DNA of 64,000 nucleotides from Candidatus Heimdallarchaeota archaeon. Its GTDB lineage: Archaea > Asgardarchaeota > Heimdallarchaeia > Heimdallarchaeales > Kariarchaeaceae. Location: contig JADCLS010000017.1 of the NCBI GenBank assembly GCA_026702845.1, forward strand, positions 1 to 64,000, in the 5' to 3' direction. Below, in pieces: positions 25,258 to 32,775 of this stretch. A program made the position numbers and the translations under genes. Under the pieces are notes generated by a model, which saw only the letters and a list, made by a program, of their open reading frames with translations, was not told the origin of the DNA and did no database searches. Positions within the stretch are counted from its first letter, which is position 1; each line of letters begins with the position of its first letter.

Positions 25258-25785
25258 ATGTACAAGTTAACTCCATATGAGATTGATTTTCTTGAGCTCT
25301 ACGCTCGAGCTTTTGATAAGACGGGAAAGACCAAGAATATGGGCCGGATTTTTGGGTTATTCTTGTTAAAATCACGAGATGAATCACATGCAATGGATCA
25401 GCAGGAGATAGAGAACTATCTCACCTATTCACGAACTAAGAACGGCAAGACTCTGGAGGTGAGTGTCTCTCTGAGCACAGTTTCACGTACTCTAACTGAT
25501 ATGGCAAAAGTTGGATATATCGCAAATTATTTTGAGGAAGGTGAGAATAATCGACCCATTAGAAAATATTTCATGAAATCAAGTCTGAAAGATATGGCTT
25601 TTGATCGATTGAAGGGTGGAATCTACGAAAGCCAAGCACTTATCAAAAATCTCAATCTCCTCCTTGATGATCTTCCAGAGGATGAAACTAATATGAGAGA
25701 TAAGATAGTTGCTATATCCAAATTATATGGCGATATAATCAGAATCTATGATGAAATTCTCAAACGTTCTGAAGAATTTATGTAG
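25258..25785 (+). CDS. GbsR/MarR-type winged-helix transcriptional regulator
   Basis: A 175-residue DNA-binding protein. The N-terminus (YEIDFLELYARAFDKTGKTKNMGRIFGLFLL) matches GbsR-like regulators, with the KNMGRI-type helix, followed by a recognition segment LEVSVSLSTVSRTLTDMAKVGYIANYF and a wing (NNRPIRKYFM), then a long C-terminal dimerisation helix. It is transcribed divergently from the phosphotransferase-MFS operon, with a palindrome between them. It probably represses that operon and itself until a ligand binds; the ligand is unknown. A 98-base gap separates it from the downstream GTPase. Confidence 0.8.
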   Translation: MYKLTPYEIDFLELYARAFDKTGKTKNMGRIFGLFLLKSRDESHAMDQQEIENYLTYSRTKNGKTLEVSVSLSTVSRTLTDMAKVGYIANYFEEGENNRPIRKYFMKSSLKDMAFDRLKGGIYESQALIKNLNLLLDDLPEDETNMRDKIVAISKLYGDIIRIYDEILKRSEEFM

Positions 25786-25883
25786 ATGATAGAATTGATC
25801 AAGCTCTTCAAGTATGTATCATAGGTATTTCGACCAAATATCATGCTCAACACTTATGTAATTTAAGGAAATTATATAATGAT

Positions 25884-26429
25884 ATGGTTACAAAACCTTT
25901 CAAGTTAATTCTTATTGGTTCTGCCGCAGTAGGTAAAACAACTTTACGGAAGAACTTCATGGGAGAGAATACAGGAGGTAATTATCTAGCAACAATTGGT
26001 GCAGATTTCTCTGTCAGTAAGGTTGAAGTCGATGGGGAGGAACATACTTTACAAATCTGGGATCTTGCCGGCCAATCCCAATTTGGTGTGGTTCGAGACG
26101 GCTATTTCCGGGGAACAAAGGGAATTCTTCTTGTTTTTGATTTATTAAGAAGAGAATCATTTGATGAGCTTGAAGGCTGGATCAATGAGTTTGTGGATAA
26201 GAATGAGATCGAACCCATAGTCATTTTGGGTAACAAGTCAGATCTTCCCAATCCGGTGATTAATAAATCAGAGGTACTAGCCTATGTCAATTCTCTTCAA
26301 AATCGTTTTGAAGAACCTACTTTCCATGTAAGATACTTTGAGACCAGTGCCATTAATGGAACAAATGTTGAAGAAGCTTTTCACGAACTCACTCGCTTAA
26401 TGGTACAGAATAGAGAACATTTCTCATGA
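25884..26429 (+). CDS. Rab/Ras-like small GTPase
   Basis: A 181-residue Ras-superfamily GTPase of the type abundant in Asgard archaea. G1 is GSAAVGKT (12-19), the switch I threonine is in YLATIGADF (Thr37), G3 is DLAGQ (60-64, with the catalytic Gln), G4 is NKSD (117-120) and G5 is ETSA (about 151-154). The C-terminus (LMVQNREHFS) has no prenylation cysteine or other lipid anchor, so it should be soluble or recruited by a partner. All residues for nucleotide binding and hydrolysis are present. The likely role is a membrane- or cytoskeleton-associated switch, inferred from the family. Confidence 0.92.
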   Translation: MVTKPFKLILIGSAAVGKTTLRKNFMGENTGGNYLATIGADFSVSKVEVDGEEHTLQIWDLAGQSQFGVVRDGYFRGTKGILLVFDLLRRESFDELEGWINEFVDKNEIEPIVILGNKSDLPNPVINKSEVLAYVNSLQNRFEEPTFHVRYFETSAINGTNVEEAFHELTRLMVQNREHFS

Positions 26430-26565
26430 ATATAATTTAGTACTCATACTTTAGAATACATGAAATGTCCATTTAATGGAGTAGTGGTGACATCATCTCA
26501 CCTAAGCGCATGAAATTGGTAAATTTTACTGCTTGAAATAATTAGTACTAATTATAGATGATAGA

Positions 26566-27411
26566 CTACATATCAAGAAGATAATTTAGTACTGAATTCC
26601 ACACAAATCCATCATTTCGTTCTTTATTTTCAAAATTTTCAGTGTGAATCCATTTGATAAATGCTGGATGAACCGAATCTTTGGAATAATCATCAGTCTC
26701 AAGATACTTGAGCTGGTTCAATTTTCTTCCTATCTTTTTGTAAACTTCTGCATTGAGCTCAGTAATTGAATTTGGATCCTCTCGTTCAAGCAAGGTTAGT
26801 GAATATAATTCAAATACACGACGTAACTCAGCAGTGGCATCAGGATGATCATCTACCCTAACATCAATGTACACATCTGATCCACCACCATACCCTCCAT
26901 TTGATTTGTATACCCGGAGATTAGCGGATTGCTGACCCCTGCTATCCCCACCAGCTTTCTGTCCCGCCTCTAATGCACACATCAGCTTCTCAGCCAGATC
27001 TCCCTCTGTAGAGTGATAGGTATCAAACATGGCATTTACAGTCTCCTCAGATACAAGAATATTCCCTTGGCATGTAACTCCATCCCCTGCCCTACCTCCT
27101 GCCCAGGAATAGCATTTCTTACCAGTAAAACTGACCGCATTACCCAAAATATCCACTATTCCAATTTGCCGATGTTCAGAATCAGGATCATTCTGTAGTA
27201 GAATGTCCAATACTTGTTGTGCACTTGCTCCTGCTACAAGTAATTTCAATCCCGTTCTCCCATACTCCAGGTTTGCCATTGCCTGAGTGGCTATACCTCC
27301 CGCTTTCAGGTCAATCCAAGGAACAAGACTGCCCACAGCTGGAAATTTGCTTTGCACTGCAATTCCGATTTCTCCTGTTTTATCATCTCTCGCAACTATT
27401 GAGAATGTCAT
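26566..27411 (-). CDS. DUF1028 family protein (Ntn-hydrolase-like)
   Basis: A 281-residue protein with the full DUF1028 signature: MTFSIVARD at the start, IGIAVQSKFPAVGSLVPW, GGIATQAMAN, then the C-terminal GQKAGGDSRGQQSANLRVY motif. DUF1028 proteins adopt an Ntn-hydrolase-related fold and are thought to be amidohydrolases, but their substrate is not known. Length fits, with an additional tail of about 60 residues. It stands alone on the minus strand; the 136-base gap upstream of the GTPase end contains a short GGTGA/TCACC hairpin near 26490. Confidence 0.88.
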   Translation of the reverse strand: MTFSIVARDDKTGEIGIAVQSKFPAVGSLVPWIDLKAGGIATQAMANLEYGRTGLKLLVAGASAQQVLDILLQNDPDSEHRQIGIVDILGNAVSFTGKKCYSWAGGRAGDGVTCQGNILVSEETVNAMFDTYHSTEGDLAEKLMCALEAGQKAGGDSRGQQSANLRVYKSNGGYGGGSDVYIDVRVDDHPDATAELRRVFELYSLTLLEREDPNSITELNAEVYKKIGRKLNQLKYLETDDYSKDSVHPAFIKWIHTENFENKERNDGFVWNSVLNYLLDM

Positions 27412-27474
27412 AGAGGGCCATCAGATGCTTATCATTAAAATATTGCTTGTTTTCAGTGGTGATACGAGCAATTT

Positions 27475-27987
27475 CTACTCTTCTGATGTTTCTTCTGCTT
27501 CTATGATATCATTAAGTTCTTCATTCTTGATTTTTTGTAGTATAAATTCAACTTCTGAAATACGTTTCTTTACATCCTCAACTTGAGTTTGCAGAGAATC
27601 GATTTTTTCCTTGCTTTTCTCAATTTTCTTCTCTGCATTGAATAATTGCCTTAATTCTACAGGAACGGGTACTTCTTTGTTTCTGGCGAGTTCTATATAA
27701 TCAGGGTAACTCTCAACATCATGGGCATCCAAATCTATCACATTATATGCCTCAATTCTCAGATCTATGAGCTCATTCTCATTCTGACCCATTAATACCT
27801 GTTTTTCTTTTATTGCCTTCTCTCCTTTTCTGATCAAATTCTCTAGATGATCCGAATATTCATTAAGCGAGATACTAAAAGCTTCGATATCCTCAATTTT
27901 ATGATCCCTAATTGCTACCATATAACTTTTTTCTGCGTATTTTCGGTAATCTTTCATAAATTTCTTGGTGGTCGACATCGATACCAT
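27475..27987 (-). CDS. Coiled-coil hypothetical protein
   Basis: About 170 residues. I place the start at the ATG at 27987 rather than the GTG at 27996, because a GGTGA ribosome site sits six bases before the ATG. The protein is highly charged and helical, with a clear coiled coil in its second half (KKIEKSKEKIDSLQTQVEDV and onward) and a Glu-rich C-terminus. No enzymatic motif is visible. The gene lies between DUF1028 and a reductase gene on the same strand with gaps above 60 bases. A structural or scaffold role is likely but unproven. Confidence 0.6.
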   Translation of the reverse strand: MVSMSTTKKFMKDYRKYAEKSYMVAIRDHKIEDIEAFSISLNEYSDHLENLIRKGEKAIKEKQVLMGQNENELIDLRIEAYNVIDLDAHDVESYPDYIELARNKEVPVPVELRQLFNAEKKIEKSKEKIDSLQTQVEDVKKRISEVEFILQKIKNEELNDIIEAEETSEE

Positions 27988-28102
27988 TTGGTTCACCTAT
28001 TGGGTTCGGTTTTCTCAGTAATTTATACCTTTTCGATTTATCACAAATTGATTACATCAATTTTTGAAAACAAATAGGTATTTTAGTACACTTATTATCA
28101 AT

Positions 28103-29209
28103 CTAAAATTTTGCCATGTGTTTTGTAAGTCTTGAAGTCACTTTCTTGGTGATATCGTACTTGACATCCTGCAGATCATCAAGTAAACTCACTCCAAATG
28201 CTGATCCTGGTGTATGATATCCCGATAATTGTGTTCCCTCCAGTTTCTGAGCTATCACTAATGCTGCATCTGCAGTAATAGTATACCCCTCAGGACATTC
28301 AAGTTTGGCTTCTACAGTAGTTCCCATGAGATCATCTACCTTGCCCCAGACATAGGATCTGGCTTCTCCCCTTCTCCCTTGATCTGGCCCCTCAGGCATT
28401 GATTTGGCTCTATTCTTAATATAATTCTCCAAGGGTTTGAATTTCAGTACAAATCGTTGGTAATTGAATAATTTGATCCATTTAATGGTTGATGGTTTAA
28501 ATGCCTTCAGTGTCTCAATATTTGGTATACCGGTCGTATGATAGGCTGTAGACACATCTCCCCAGGGTATGGTAATAACGGTGCGTTTCAGATTTTCATT
28601 CGCATCAAGGCTGAAATCAATATCCTTTACATTCTTGGCAAAGGGAACTGTAACGATATTACCTGCTTTTCGCATCTTTGCACCATGTTTCAGAGCTTCT
28701 ACTGTGCTTCGATATGTTCCTCGACTATCCACACCCTTTCGATTATAGAATGCTAATTCCAGTGATTTTGCTTCAAGTAGATTCTCCTTGAGATGAAGTG
28801 CCAGACAATCAGTGGGCACAACATCAAAACCAACTCCAGGCAGTACAACTATTCCAGCCTGCTTTGCTGCTTCATCATATGTTTTGGCTTTCTCGAATAC
28901 CGCAATCTCACCGGTGATATCTGTATAATGGGTTTTGGCTTCAATGCACACCTTGATCATCGGTTCTGATGTTTTTGAGAATGGTCCAGCAGCATGTAAT
29001 ACAACATCAAAATCCTTGACTTTTTCAACAGCATGATCATGATTCTCAAGATCAAAAATCGTATATGGGTAATTCAATTCATTGGCCAATTCAGTGATGG
29101 CTTTCTCGTTTCTTCCGCCAAGTGTAATGGGGATATTCCGATTTTTTGCCAACCTGGAAATTAGCTTACCGGTGAAACCATTAGCCCCGTAGACCAGTAT
29201 TTTATACAC
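28103..29209 (-). CDS. Saccharopine dehydrogenase-like oxidoreductase (trans-acting enoyl reductase family)
   Basis: A 368-residue Rossmann-fold protein starting with GTG. The nucleotide-binding loop is YGANGFTGKLI (about 7-17), followed by LGGRNEKAI and VVLHAAGPFSKTSEPMIKVCIEAKTHYTDITGE, characteristic of the saccharopine-dehydrogenase-like/enoyl-reductase family. Members include mycobacterial trans-acting enoyl reductases and eukaryotic SCCPDH; none synthesises lysine in this form. It may reduce a lipid-linked intermediate. No lysine biosynthesis genes are adjacent. The NAD(P) fold is certain; the substrate is not. Confidence 0.82.
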   Translation of the reverse strand: MYKILVYGANGFTGKLISRLAKNRNIPITLGGRNEKAITELANELNYPYTIFDLENHDHAVEKVKDFDVVLHAAGPFSKTSEPMIKVCIEAKTHYTDITGEIAVFEKAKTYDEAAKQAGIVVLPGVGFDVVPTDCLALHLKENLLEAKSLELAFYNRKGVDSRGTYRSTVEALKHGAKMRKAGNIVTVPFAKNVKDIDFSLDANENLKRTVITIPWGDVSTAYHTTGIPNIETLKAFKPSTIKWIKLFNYQRFVLKFKPLENYIKNRAKSMPEGPDQGRRGEARSYVWGKVDDLMGTTVEAKLECPEGYTITADAALVIAQKLEGTQLSGYHTPGSAFGVSLLDDLQDVKYDITKKVTSRLTKHMAKF

Positions 29210-29379
29210 AATGTTCAGCTTATATCCTAATTATAAAAACTAGATTTTAGTCGAATGGTTGATTCACAAGAATATTGATCATATAAACTATTGAAACGAA
29301 AAATAGCTTATATTAACTGACCCCATCTATACTAATTTTATACGATAGGCTTAATTACTCCATAAATGGCAGAATACTT

Positions 29380-31170
29380 GTGAGAGAAACAGTCAACCCT
29401 TTTCAAGAGATCCCAATACGAGTACCATTCCCAGGTAAGAAGGAATTTTGGGTACTCATGGGTGAGGAATATGATCGTTTTCTAGAGGTTTTCGATATCA
29501 GTTGGCTCCAAGATCTCACCGTACGGGATAGCATTGTTTCTTATGCCATTCTATTATACAAATTAGCTAGAAAACTAAACCGAGAAAATGCATTAGCTAC
29601 GAAGGATGATTTATTACTCTGGCTAAATATTGGTCTTGATTATCCTGTTTCTATTGATTTCTTGAATACCATTCTGAGAGATAAGCTACATATCTACCTT
29701 ATAGTGAAACCTATTCGTGATCTGCTTGGAAATGAGAAAACCAGACATTTCAGACCAACGGATAATCATATAACCATACCTCATGAGTATTTGGCATCAT
29801 TATCATTATTTCAGTACCCCTATTACCTACTCTCTTCAATTGCAGAGAAAGCAGAGCTAGAGGGATACGAATCAGCATTGAATTTCTTGAAAGCATTCAT
29901 GAGATTGACTCAATCACTCGATGCTTCACTACAGGGAAAAATCAAGAAGCAACCTGCAGATTTTATCGAGCGATTAATTTCACTAATTAATCCCAATATG
30001 AAACAACCAGAGGTTGATGTTCAAGGGATAGTGATGCGATCTATCATAAAGTATGCCTATGTCCGGCAGAATAATCACTCTTTAGAGCTGAATTACAAGC
30101 TGAAGGATGATCTTAGCTTATCTAATTATCAGCGGAGTGAAATATTTTTGCAGATACATCAGGAGTTGGATATCGCAGTTGATCCTGAGTTTATATATAA
30201 TGGCCTTCAATCAATTGGAGATGTAATTGAATTTTTTGAGTGTAAATTACAGGAGGAACCAATCCCAGATCATCTTATTTTCAAAGAAGAAGAGGTTACT
30301 GGCATTTTAGGTAAAATCCTAAAATCGTTTACTAAAGAGAAAAAAATCAAATTGAAACCAATTTCCAAGCGTAAAAAACTCCCTGCACATACATTCACCT
30401 TCAACTCAATGCAAACAGAATTAAAGCGGCTGAGTTACAAATTTTACAAGAAATTTCCAAATAAGGATGACCAGCAGAGATTATTGGCTGCCAATGATAT
30501 TGTATTACCTGAAATCCTGACTTACTCCTATGCTAGCTCGATCAAATCACTTGCTGGCTATCGAAATAACTCCTATACTTACTATGATAATATATCATTC
30601 ATGAGCAATATCATCTTTACTTCAATCATAGTTGGGTGTATTAAAGATCCTGAGCTGCCTCAATTGGGGTCAACCATTAGACGAAATGAGGAGGATATTC
30701 TTCTATTCCTAGAAAAACATGGGATGCTCGAGGAGTACAGAGCATTACTTCAATCCAATAAAAATGTATATGCTGATAATTTGCTAAACCGTATATTGAA
30801 ACTACCTAAATCCCTATATGATGAGTTTTACGCCATCTATCTTCCCCGGAAATTGTGCTCAAAATTACACAGTTTTATTATGCTTCAAATATACGAAGAG
30901 ATTACATCATTTGAAAATTATGGGATTGTCAAAGTATATCCCAATGATTGGCTTCTCATCTATTTCAAATTACTCATTAAATGGAATCTTGTCAATTTTG
31001 AGAACAGTGATATTCTCTGGCCAAGTGAACCTTATCAATTCTTGAATCTATCAAGAAATTCAAAATTAGTCACTCATTATCGAAGATTAGTAACGAAATC
31101 CTGTAACTCATGTGGTGATGCTAATCCATTGCAATCAAGATTCTGCGAGAATTGTGGCATTGAATTTTGA
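29380..31170 (+). CDS. Hypothetical protein with C-terminal zinc ribbon
   Basis: A 596-residue protein starting with GTG (MRETVNPFQEIPIRVPFPGK). It is mostly alpha-helical, with a basic linker around residues 320-340 (KEKKIKLKPISKRKKL), and ends in a zinc ribbon with four cysteines (CNSCGDANPLQSRFCENCG). No family is recognised for the first 560 residues and no transmembrane helix is seen. The zinc ribbon suggests nucleic acid or protein binding. It lies directly upstream of three small structured RNA genes, on the same strand, with only about 40 bases between its stop and the first RNA; a functional link is speculative. Confidence 0.7.
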   Translation: MRETVNPFQEIPIRVPFPGKKEFWVLMGEEYDRFLEVFDISWLQDLTVRDSIVSYAILLYKLARKLNRENALATKDDLLLWLNIGLDYPVSIDFLNTILRDKLHIYLIVKPIRDLLGNEKTRHFRPTDNHITIPHEYLASLSLFQYPYYLLSSIAEKAELEGYESALNFLKAFMRLTQSLDASLQGKIKKQPADFIERLISLINPNMKQPEVDVQGIVMRSIIKYAYVRQNNHSLELNYKLKDDLSLSNYQRSEIFLQIHQELDIAVDPEFIYNGLQSIGDVIEFFECKLQEEPIPDHLIFKEEEVTGILGKILKSFTKEKKIKLKPISKRKKLPAHTFTFNSMQTELKRLSYKFYKKFPNKDDQQRLLAANDIVLPEILTYSYASSIKSLAGYRNNSYTYYDNISFMSNIIFTSIIVGCIKDPELPQLGSTIRRNEEDILLFLEKHGMLEEYRALLQSNKNVYADNLLNRILKLPKSLYDEFYAIYLPRKLCSKLHSFIMLQIYEEITSFENYGIVKVYPNDWLLIYFKLLIKWNLVNFENSDILWPSEPYQFLNLSRNSKLVTHYRRLVTKSCNSCGDANPLQSRFCENCGIEF

Positions 31171-31182
31171 AATTAACTACTT

Positions 31183-31191
31183 ATTATAATA
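31183..31191 (+). promoter_or_regulatory. TATA box of kink-turn RNA copy 1
   Basis: ATTATAATA is centred about 25 bases before the first base of the RNA copy 1 terminal stem (31212), the usual archaeal TATA spacing. It overlaps no coding sequence. Confidence 0.5.
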
Positions 31192-31211
31192 AATTCAAAA
31201 TCCGGTAGATA

Positions 31212-31412
31212 CTCTGATCAATGAATAACTTCCTCAGTGGTGATGGTTTTCATGTTCATCTGTATGTCATGGTTCTGGCCAATTGTAGTCAAGCACTGTA
31301 TTTGTCATAACAATCACAAGGACGATCACGACCTCACCACCATCCATCAGATGAGAAGAGGTCGACCCGATGGATCACAATATACCTAATCGGGCAAATG
31401 ATGAGATTAGAG
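31212..31412 (+). ncRNA. Kink-turn small RNA, copy 1 (long form)
   Basis: The ends pair as CTCTGATC (31212-31219) with GATTAGAG (31405-31412), including one G-U pair where copies 2 and 3 have G-C, which supports a conserved stem. Next come a three-base bulge AAT, then GA opposite GA and two A-T pairs: the layout of a standard kink-turn, the target of L7Ae. Inside are a 7-bp hairpin CGACCTC/GAGGTCG (31329-31364) and CCCGAT/ATCGGG (31366-31394), matching the CCCG/CGGG hairpin of the other copies. A T-rich stretch (ATTTTCTTTCTTTT) follows. No ORF of quality overlaps. The function is unknown. Confidence 0.7.
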
Positions 31413-31450
31413 CATAATTTTCTTTCTTTTAGCACATTCTTCTCATCTAA

Positions 31451-31459
31451 GCTTATAAG
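31451..31459 (+). promoter_or_regulatory. TATA box of kink-turn RNA copy 2
   Basis: GCTTATAAG is centred about 28 bases before the first base of the copy 2 stem (31483), between the T-rich end of copy 1 and the start of copy 2. This supports independent transcription. Confidence 0.55.
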
Positions 31460-31482
31460 TAGAAGCTCGACTATCCATTCAA

Positions 31483-31600
31483 CCCTGATCGATGAATGTG
31501 AAACGAAAGTACTTTGCTTTCCTTCAGATGAATGATAGATTCATCTGAACAAAGCAAAAATCTACACCCGTACACATCCGGGCATACGATGAGATCAGGG
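31483..31600 (+). ncRNA. Kink-turn small RNA, copy 2
   Basis: CCCTGATC (31483-31490) pairs with GATCAGGG (31593-31600). A bulge GAT and tandem GA/GA (31494-31495 and 31591-31592) complete the kink-turn. The centre is a long hairpin: TTTGCTTT (31513-31520) with AAAGCAAA (31551-31558), and above a small bulge TTCAGATGAAT (31523-31533) with ATTCATCTGAA (31539-31549) around the five-base loop GATAG. A shared 3' box with a CCCG/CGGG hairpin (about 31567-31582) is nearly identical to copy 3. A T-rich end (TTTTCTCTTTTTATT) follows. Confidence 0.8.
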
Positions 31601-31636
31601 TAATTTTCTCTTTTTATTCGCAGCATATCAAGTAGA

Positions 31637-31646
31637 TTTATATTTT
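31637..31646 (+). promoter_or_regulatory. TATA box of kink-turn RNA copy 3
   Basis: TTTATATTTT lies about 25 bases before the first base of the copy 3 stem (31666), the same spacing as for copies 1 and 2. Confidence 0.5.
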
Positions 31647-31665
31647 CTTACCTAATAGTTGCCTT

Positions 31666-31785
31666 GTCCCTGATCAATGAATATCAAACGCTTTGTGTGT
31701 AAATACACTACCAATTTGGTAGAAATTGGTACTTATTTACGCAGCTACACCCGTACACATCCGGGCATACGATGAGATCAGGGAC
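31666..31785 (+). ncRNA. Kink-turn small RNA, copy 3
   Basis: GTCCCTGATC (31666-31675) pairs with GATCAGGGAC (31776-31785), ten base pairs. Bulge AAT and tandem GA/GA (31679-31680, 31774-31775) form the kink-turn. The central hairpin is unrelated in sequence to copy 2 but has the same shape: TGTGTAAATA (31696-31705) with TATTTACGCA (31734-31743), a small bulge, then TACCAATTT (31709-31717) with AAATTGGTA (31723-31731) around loop GGTAG. The 3' box from about 31745 to 31783 matches copy 2 base for base. The T-run GTTTTTT follows immediately. Confidence 0.8.
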
Positions 31786-31915
31786 GTTTTTTGAGTTTAC
31801 CAACTTGTCATTTTGATTTTTGAATGCTGACATTAAATTAATCATTTGGTCATTTTTCTTCCATTAGTTTCTCGAAACTAGAAGTATTATTATACTAGAG
31901 AAAAATAGATTTATT

Positions 31916-32179
31916 ATGCAAAAGGTAATTCTGACATCGGTTCTGAATACTGGTACCAAGATAAAGATATTACACTCATTATACCATCATGAGGATGGGT
32001 TGAGTATTACATCCTTATCTGTAACAATTCATGAGAAAATATCGGACGTTAGAACTGCTCTCCATGATCTATCTCAAAACTTGCTGATAAAAGAAATTGG
32101 AAGAAAATATATGATAAATCACTCCTATGCCTACAGTAAACCAATTACCAATTTCTTCAAACAGTGGGAGAAATTGTGA
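31916..32179 (+). CDS. Small winged-helix DNA-binding protein
   Basis: An 87-residue protein with an ArsR/MarR-like winged helix: a helix (GTKIKILHSLYHHEDG), a turn-helix (SITSLSVTIHEKISDVRTALHDLSQ) and a short wing (LIKEIGRKYMINHS). No metal-binding cysteines are present. It is the first gene downstream of the three kink-turn RNAs, 130 bases away, with a TATA-like TTATTATACTAG near 31888. It probably regulates transcription; the target is unknown. Confidence 0.65.
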   Translation: MQKVILTSVLNTGTKIKILHSLYHHEDGLSITSLSVTIHEKISDVRTALHDLSQNLLIKEIGRKYMINHSYAYSKPITNFFKQWEKL

Positions 32180-32222
32180 GTTTTTTTAATCATTTACGTT
32201 TCAGTCTTTTTAGAAATCTATT

Positions 32223-32606
32223 TTATTCCATCTTTCCAATTCTTTGCTCTTCCAATTTGTAATAGCTATCCATGAGATCATCAATGTGATCCTCTATATC
32301 ATCTTGATTGAATTGTATCTCATTCTTGATAATTTTGAACCCAAAATTATCTGGTAAATTAATAAGCCAGAGTAGTAAGGCATTTTCATCAAATTCTAAA
32401 AGTGCAGCAAGTTGTTCAATCTCAAGAGATTCAGATCTCCTGATTATTTTCTCAAACCTACGCAATCTCCACTCTATTTCCTGCTTTTTAGGCTCGGATT
32501 TCTCCTTCTTAGGTGGGCTCCTCTGAACACTTCTCTCTTTCTTTTTGGTGGCTCGTTTTTTCTTCTTGAAATTATCAAACAAGTCATCAAAGTCGTCATC
32601 GAGCAT
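32223..32606 (-). CDS. Charged protein with C-terminal PCI/winged-helix-like domain
   Basis: A 127-residue protein. Residues 1-45 are acidic and then lysine-rich and probably disordered (DDDFDDLFDNFKKKKRATKK). Residues 50-120 contain a helix (LRRFEKIIRRSESLEIEQLAALL), a second helix (ENALLLWLINL) and strands (FGFKIIKNEIQF), the pattern of a PCI-type winged helix seen in some Asgard proteins. No catalytic residues are apparent. It faces the small winged-helix gene convergently with a 43-base gap. Function unknown; a nucleic-acid or complex-assembly role fits. Confidence 0.6.
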   Translation of the reverse strand: MLDDDFDDLFDNFKKKKRATKKKERSVQRSPPKKEKSEPKKQEIEWRLRRFEKIIRRSESLEIEQLAALLEFDENALLLWLINLPDNFGFKIIKNEIQFNQDDIEDHIDDLMDSYYKLEEQRIGKME

Positions 32607-32775
32607 TGTTGTGCACCTCTCTAAAAATATAGGGTGACAATAAATATTAAAATCTATGTACGATGAGCCATATTATTCAAACTTTTCACCACTCAACTCA
32701 AGAAATTTGTTAAGTCTTCTTTTTTTCCTTGATTAGCTTTTTAAGATAGAGTATTCTTCACATTATTGAATTATT

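Noticed and set aside
31212..31785. CRISPR array or retron RNA
   Set aside because: There are three unequal units with terminal inverted, not direct, repeats and no regular spacers; no Cas or reverse transcriptase gene is nearby.
31212..31785. Box C/D or H/ACA guide RNAs
   Set aside because: The kink-turn is of the general L7Ae type, but internal C'/D' boxes and a 3' ACA tail after the closing stem are missing.
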